64,000 bases of DNA from Pseudobutyrivibrio sp. (GTDB lineage: Bacteria; Bacillota; Clostridia; Lachnospirales; Lachnospiraceae). This document shows, piece after piece, positions 59,907 to 64,000 of this stretch; the stretch's first letter is position 1; each line of letters starts with the position of its first letter. The translations under genes and the position numbers were made by a program. The notes under the pieces were generated by a model. It was not told where the DNA came from. It made no database searches and saw only the letters and a program-made list of their open reading frames with translations. The stretch spans positions 1 to 64,000 of the forward strand of contig JAILKL010000016.1 in assembly GCA_024693775.1 (NCBI GenBank). Direction: 5' to 3'.

Positions 59907-60581
59907 ATGACTATTGAACAATTAAAAGCGGGACAAGAAGTTACTTTAGAGGTGATAATTGGAGACTCTTCATTTGAAATAAAGACAGATGTGGTTGGCA
60001 CAAATGCTGGAACAGGAGCACTTGTAAAACCATATATTTATAATGGTCAAGTGGTGGATTTTACAAAGGGTTCACCAAAGAGCTTGTCATTTTCGCTTCA
60101 TTGTATAGATTCTAAAACTAAGGGTAGAGTTGTTTGGAAAAATGTATCTGTAAACTTAGTTAAATTTAAAAATGTGGATTATTATGTAATCGATACAAAG
60201 GCCTTTGGATCTATTGCTGCCTCTTCAGAGCGTAGAGAGGATACCAGGGTTATGGTAAATAATGATGGAATGGTTATTATGGAAGAGGGCAATAGCTTTA
60301 GAGCTTCTGTTATAGACATTAGTGATAGTGGCATTTCATTCATTGCCAGTGATAGATCTATTACTATTGGAGACAAGATCACGGTTGAATATAGTGATGT
60401 TGCCCACGGCTCTGATTTTATGCTGAGCATTGAGTGCAAGATTGTTAGAGTAGAAGCAAACAATCGTGGAATACTATACGCTGGAAAGATTCAAAACAAG
60501 GATAAAAAGCTTCTAGCATATCTATGCTTTAAGGGAATGGATGTAAAGGTAGAAGAAAAAACAAAGGAAAATCGATTTTAA
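59907..60581 (+). CDS. PilZ domain cyclic-di-GMP receptor
   Basis: A 224-residue protein with the two PilZ motifs: R-x-x-x-R in ERREDTR and D-x-S-x-x-G in DISDSGISF. The N-terminal 100 residues are YcgR-N-like beta structure. It should bind cyclic-di-GMP in the cytoplasm, fitting the GGDEF and EAL genes in this window. AAGGGGAG precedes the ATG. Confidence 0.85.
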   Translation: MTIEQLKAGQEVTLEVIIGDSSFEIKTDVVGTNAGTGALVKPYIYNGQVVDFTKGSPKSLSFSLHCIDSKTKGRVVWKNVSVNLVKFKNVDYYVIDTKAFGSIAASSERREDTRVMVNNDGMVIMEEGNSFRASVIDISDSGISFIASDRSITIGDKITVEYSDVAHGSDFMLSIECKIVRVEANNRGILYAGKIQNKDKKLLAYLCFKGMDVKVEEKTKENRF

Positions 60582-60588
60582 TAGCTTT

Positions 60589-60613
60589 GCCTGACTTTTT
60601 GTCAGGCTTTTTT
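60589..60613 (+). terminator. rho-independent terminator
   Basis: GCCTGAC (60589-60595) pairs with GTCAGGC (60601-60607) around five T, then six T. Confidence 0.88.
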
Positions 60614-60626
60614 AAAAGGGGGAACT

Positions 60627-61439
60627 ATGGGAGATGAAAAGCTAAAGCAAGAGCTTTTATATATAGTAAAAATTTCTTCAAAATATGATTTTCATAATAA
60701 GGATGTGGTGGAGAATATTCTTCGAATGGAAAACGAAAGACAGATTCTCACCTCAGTGTTTGGCAAGAGATTCAAAGCTAGAATTTTTGATATTGCCTAC
60801 GACCAGGAGCATGATGGAAAATGTATTATCTGCGGAAATATAGCTAATGAGACAGGGACAGTATGCAACGATTGCATAGAAAAAATCAGTGGTAGTCCAT
60901 ATGCAAAAAGTGTTCTTAAATCTGATGAAGTGGTAGAAAAGTCCTCTATATTTAAGAGCAAGGTATGGCCTATTTTAAGCAAATTTATCCTGGCATGTCT
61001 TGTGCTTGTTTTAATTATTCAGCTGGCGATTCTTGGAATGTGGTTGTCTATACCTACTAGAAATCCAAAGGTGGACCCATATATTTCCAAAAATGAACTG
61101 GTGGCTGTAAATGATTCTGGAGAAGCATTGGAGCAGGTACTTCTAGATTATCCAAAAGATCAAGGGTATTCTGTTTCATTTATTAGATTGGATCAGGATT
61201 ATGTTGGAAGATTTAATAATCCTGTAGGAGAGTCATCCTCTGAAATAGAAGAGGCGTTAACAGACGAGGAAAGGTATGACTACTTTTTCCAGGAGCCTGT
61301 TTATGTTTTTCATGTTACATATTCAGAAAAGTATGCTGTAAAGGTAGGCGTTGTCGAGGTAAATGCCGATGGAAAAATATTGGTAGAGGGTCAATTTAAT
61401 GACGGAAGGGATACACATAGTTTTTACAGAATAAGATAG
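60627..61439 (+). CDS. zinc-finger membrane protein, unknown function
   Basis: A 270-residue protein: a four-cysteine zinc site (CIICGNIANETGTVCNDC, about 70-87), one membrane helix (about 115-140, FILACLVLVLIIQLAILGMWL) and a C-terminal external domain of about 130 residues. I do not recognise the family. GGGGG precedes the ATG. It is separated from the PilZ gene by a terminator. Confidence 0.7.
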   Translation: MGDEKLKQELLYIVKISSKYDFHNKDVVENILRMENERQILTSVFGKRFKARIFDIAYDQEHDGKCIICGNIANETGTVCNDCIEKISGSPYAKSVLKSDEVVEKSSIFKSKVWPILSKFILACLVLVLIIQLAILGMWLSIPTRNPKVDPYISKNELVAVNDSGEALEQVLLDYPKDQGYSVSFIRLDQDYVGRFNNPVGESSSEIEEALTDEERYDYFFQEPVYVFHVTYSEKYAVKVGVVEVNADGKILVEGQFNDGRDTHSFYRIR

Positions 61440-61545
61440 ATAATTATCATTGTAAAAACACATTGCGGTCATACTTTTTTGCTAATATCTAAAACAGCTT
61501 CTGATGAGGAAGTGGAGTTTTAGGTTTTTAGAGGTAGTATTTTTT

Positions 61546-62004
61546 ATGAAGCTTAGACCGGATGAAGAAATTGCACTAGGACGTATACTTGCACCAATTA
61601 AAAATGATGAGAGAACACTTAGAATGAAAAATTTCATTCAGCATGGAAAGATTACAACCTATGATCATGTGGAAAGTGTTACTGTATTAAGCTATTGGCT
61701 AAACAAAAGATTGCACTTGGGTGCAGATGAAAGAGTATTAAGCATAGGTGCTTTTTTACATGATTATTATCTATACGATTGGCACAGCACCGATGGTGGA
61801 AATGGATTGCATGGATTCTCACACTCAAGTACAGCAATGAAAAATGCTGTGGAGCATTTTGGTGTTGGAAAGAAGACTCAAAATGTTATTTCTTCTCATA
61901 TGTGGCCTTTGACAATTACTAAAATTCCTAGGTGCAGAGAGGCTTGGATAGTCTGCTTGGCTGACAAGTTTGTATCCACCAGGGAAACCATATTTTGCCG
62001 TTGA
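61546..62004 (+). CDS. HD domain protein
   Basis: A 152-residue protein with H in TTYDHVESV, HD in IGAFLHDYYLYDWH, then HGFSHSSTAM and a late aspartate in LADKFVS: the metal ligands of an HD phosphohydrolase. ATG 61546 has GAGG 11 bases before; an ATG at 61504 would add 14 hydrophobic residues and has no ribosome site. Substrate unknown. Confidence 0.75.
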   Translation: MKLRPDEEIALGRILAPIKNDERTLRMKNFIQHGKITTYDHVESVTVLSYWLNKRLHLGADERVLSIGAFLHDYYLYDWHSTDGGNGLHGFSHSSTAMKNAVEHFGVGKKTQNVISSHMWPLTITKIPRCREAWIVCLADKFVSTRETIFCR

Positions 62005-62009
62005 TTTTT

Positions 62010-62044
62010 AAGACAATGCATACACTTGCATTGTCTTTTTTTTA
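62010..62044 (+). terminator. rho-independent terminator
   Basis: AAGACAATGCA (62010-62020) pairs with TGCATTGTCTT (62027-62037), then T-run. Confidence 0.9.
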
Positions 62045-62113
62045 ATGATATAACTGTATTATCAATACTAGAACAGTTATTACAGATTCTGGGAGAATGA
62101 AAGGAAAAATGTT

Positions 62114-63310
62114 ATGAAGAAAAAAGTGATAGCCATAGTTGTGGCTGCTATTCTTGTGGTGGGAGTAGTGGTTACAGTCAAGTCTGGCGTACTAAAAAAG
62201 GCTGGTGGCAGCAGTGATGATTCGGCTGAAATCTACGTTATGTCACTTTCTGACATCATGGGGGCAAGCAGCAGCTACTCATCTGATGTTTTTATGGGAG
62301 TTGTTGAGGGACAGGAGACAACAGGTATCACAAAAAGCTCGGAGCGTGAATTAAATGAGGTTTTTGTGGCTGAGGGAGATACCGTTACTGTTGGTACACC
62401 TTTGTTCTCTTATAAAACAGATACATTGGAGTCCGACAATGTAGACCTGGGCTTTGATATTGAAGGCTATAAGCTTACTCTTGATGATTATAATAGACAG
62501 CTTACAAAAGCACAGGAGGAGCTGGCTAAAATAAAGGGCACTACAGATAAAGAAAAAGAACAAATCGAAGAATATAATAATGAGATTAATAAGCTAAATT
62601 CTGACATAGCAATCACTAATAATTCTATCGATAAGGCAAATGCTAAAATCGAGGAAAATAATAAGAAGATTGCTAGTTCTGTAGTTAATTCTACTGTGGA
62701 TGGTATTATTACAAAAATAGCTGATGACAACAATCCATATTCTTCAGATGGTATGTTTATTACTATTCTGGCATCAAAGGAAATGAGAGTAAAGGGTCAA
62801 ATTAATGAGCAAAATGTCTGGTCCATCAATGTAGATGAGCCTGTTACACTGCGCTCACGTGTGGACGAGACTCAGACCTGGACTGGTACAATCACAAAGA
62901 TTGATACAGAGTCAAAGCAGGATGATAGCTCTGATATGTATAGTAGTGGCGATTCCTCTGATGCTACCTCTACAAAATATCCATTTTATATCACCTTAGA
63001 TAATAGCGATGGTCTTATGATGGGACAGCATTTATATATAGAGCTTGGTATGACAGATGCCCCAGAAATGGATTTTTCAGATGGCACATATTTATATGAT
63101 TACTACATTGCCTATGACGAGGAGGGCAATCCATTTGTTTGGGTTGATAACAAGGGAAAGCTTGCAAAGCAGCCTATAGAGCTTGGAGATTATTATGAAG
63201 AGCAAATGGTTTATGCTGTTACAGGTATTGAATCAGATACTATGATTGCATATCCAATGGAAGATTATACAGAAGGCATGAAGACTGTAAGTGGATATGA
63301 GGGTGAATAG
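62114..63310 (+). CDS. MacA/HlyD-like efflux adaptor subunit
   Basis: A 398-residue protein with one N-terminal membrane helix (VIAIVVAAILVVGVVVTV), a biotinyl-lipoyl-like half motif (VFVAEGDTVTVGTPLFSYKT), a long coiled coil (about 120-200, LTKAQEELAKIKG, EQIEEYNNEINKLNSDI), the second lipoyl half (VDGIITKIADD) and barrel domains. It links the ABC transporter encoded downstream to substrate at the cell surface, as in the MacAB-type exporters. AAGGAAA precedes the ATG. Confidence 0.85.
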   Translation: MKKKVIAIVVAAILVVGVVVTVKSGVLKKAGGSSDDSAEIYVMSLSDIMGASSSYSSDVFMGVVEGQETTGITKSSERELNEVFVAEGDTVTVGTPLFSYKTDTLESDNVDLGFDIEGYKLTLDDYNRQLTKAQEELAKIKGTTDKEKEQIEEYNNEINKLNSDIAITNNSIDKANAKIEENNKKIASSVVNSTVDGIITKIADDNNPYSSDGMFITILASKEMRVKGQINEQNVWSINVDEPVTLRSRVDETQTWTGTITKIDTESKQDDSSDMYSSGDSSDATSTKYPFYITLDNSDGLMMGQHLYIELGMTDAPEMDFSDGTYLYDYYIAYDEEGNPFVWVDNKGKLAKQPIELGDYYEEQMVYAVTGIESDTMIAYPMEDYTEGMKTVSGYEGE

Positions 63311-63312
63311 TT

Positions 63313-64000
63313 ATGATAGTTAAATTAGAGCATATATATAAGGAATACGGTGAAAAGGGTACCGATACATCTGTGCCAGCTCTAAGCGATGTTAGCTTGA
63401 TTGTTAACGAGGGAGAATATGTGGCCATAATGGGGCCTTCCGGCTCAGGAAAAAGTACTCTTATGAATGTAATCGGATGTTTAGATAAGCCCACATCAGG
63501 GGATTATTATTTCGAGGACAAGGATGTTCTTAGATTAAAGGATAGACAGCTGTCTGACCTTAGACTTCATTCTATAGGATTTGTTTTCCAAAGCTTTCAT
63601 TTGATGAATGAAGAAAATGCATTAGAAAATGTAGCATTGCCACTTAGCTATGCAGGAGTTCCTAAAAAGGAGCGCGAAAGAAGAGCCACAGAGGCACTGA
63701 CAAAAGTGGGCCTGGCAGATAGAGTAAAGTTTAGACCAGATCAATTATCCGGAGGCCAAAAGCAAAGAGTGGCAATTGCCAGAGCCATAGTCAACAATCC
63801 AAAGGTTCTTCTTGCAGATGAGCCTACAGGTGCCTTGGATTCTAAATCCGGAGCAGCCATTATGGATTTGTTTAAAAAGCTAAATGATGAGGGCACCACG
63901 ATTATCATGATTACCCATGATCAGGGAATTGCATCTCATGCTAAAACAACCTATAGAATTGTAGATGGTCAGCTATATGATGGATTAGAGCAGGAGGTAG
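63313..64000 (+). CDS. MacB-type ABC transporter ATPase (partial at window end)
   Basis: The frame opens at ATG 63313, three bases after the adaptor stop, and runs 229 codons to the window end without a stop. Walker A GPSGSGKST, Q-loop FVFQSFHLM, signature [15 protein letters not shown], Walker B VLLADEPTGALDSKSG and THDQGIA are all intact and typical of LolD/MacB ATPases. Together with the adaptor it forms an export system; a permease gene is expected after the window. Confidence 0.92.
   Translation, partial: MIVKLEHIYKEYGEKGTDTSVPALSDVSLIVNEGEYVAIMGPSGSGKSTLMNVIGCLDKPTSGDYYFEDKDVLRLKDRQLSDLRLHSIGFVFQSFHLMNEENALENVALPLSYAGVPKKERERRATEALTKVGLADRVKFRPDQLSGGQKQRVAIARAIVNNPKVLLADEPTGALDSKSGAAIMDLFKKLNDEGTTIIMITHDQGIASHAKTTYRIVDGQLYDGLEQEV

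Overview
The window reads as chromosomal DNA of an AT-rich, low-GC Gram-positive anaerobe, most likely a rumen or gut Lachnospiraceae of the Butyrivibrio/Pseudobutyrivibrio type. This is inferred from strong AGGAG ribosome sites, LytTR/GHKL two-component systems, a domain-permuted GH3 enzyme, a feruloyl esterase that (from memory, not a search) closely resembles Butyrivibrio Est1E, rubrerythrin/rubredoxin genes, a THF riboswitch and short MetH. No IS element, prophage, CRISPR array or rRNA operon was seen.

Layout. 1-5000: a truncated sensor kinase, a DUF1284 and a GNAT protein, an LrgAB pair, a small hydrolase, an aldo/keto reductase and a Dabb protein. 5-20 kb: a carbohydrate block with an MFS transporter divergent from a GH115 alpha-glucuronidase plus Est1E-like esterase operon (intracellular xylan debranching), a LysR/YeiH pair, a LytTR regulator and kinase, a GH3 enzyme anchored at both ends, and an Old Yellow Enzyme/FAD reductase with a LysR. 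20-29 kb: an orphan anchored protein, metH, rsmH, tRNA-Val and tRNA-Met, a GC-rich element built from tRNA-Met pieces, ferritin, DUF1622 and a rubredoxin/ferredoxin/rubrerythrin stress operon. 29-35 kb: an sce7726-type protein, an amino-acid ABC transporter with a permuted binding domain, a THF riboswitch with folT-folC, an HD protein and mnmA.

35.7-44 kb is a sulfur and iron-sulfur block: metNIQ behind a Met/Cys-rich leader peptide with complete attenuator architecture, iscS-iscU, nhaC, an IscR-like Rrf2 regulator with matching palindromic operators, and a LysR next to cysK. 44-64 kb: an EAL protein, alr, a zinc-ribbon protein, ygjV, two tandem LeuD/LeuC-like pairs, a CobW-like GTPase, a PfkB kinase, a GGDEF protein, a 57-residue small protein, fchA-folD (FolD has lost its cyclohydrolase residues), a UvrD-like helicase, a PilZ protein, another zinc-ribbon protein, an HD protein, and a MacAB-like adaptor and ATPase cut by the window end.

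Themes that tie the genes together are one-carbon/methionine metabolism (THF riboswitch, folT, folC, fchA, folD, metH, metNIQ), cysteine and Fe-S supply (iscR, iscSU, cysK), oxidative stress (ferritin, rubrerythrin) and cyclic-di-GMP signalling (EAL, GGDEF, PilZ). The strongest candidates for something undescribed are the Met/Cys leader-peptide attenuator at 35716-35895 and the tRNA-Met-derived structured element at 25384-25448.
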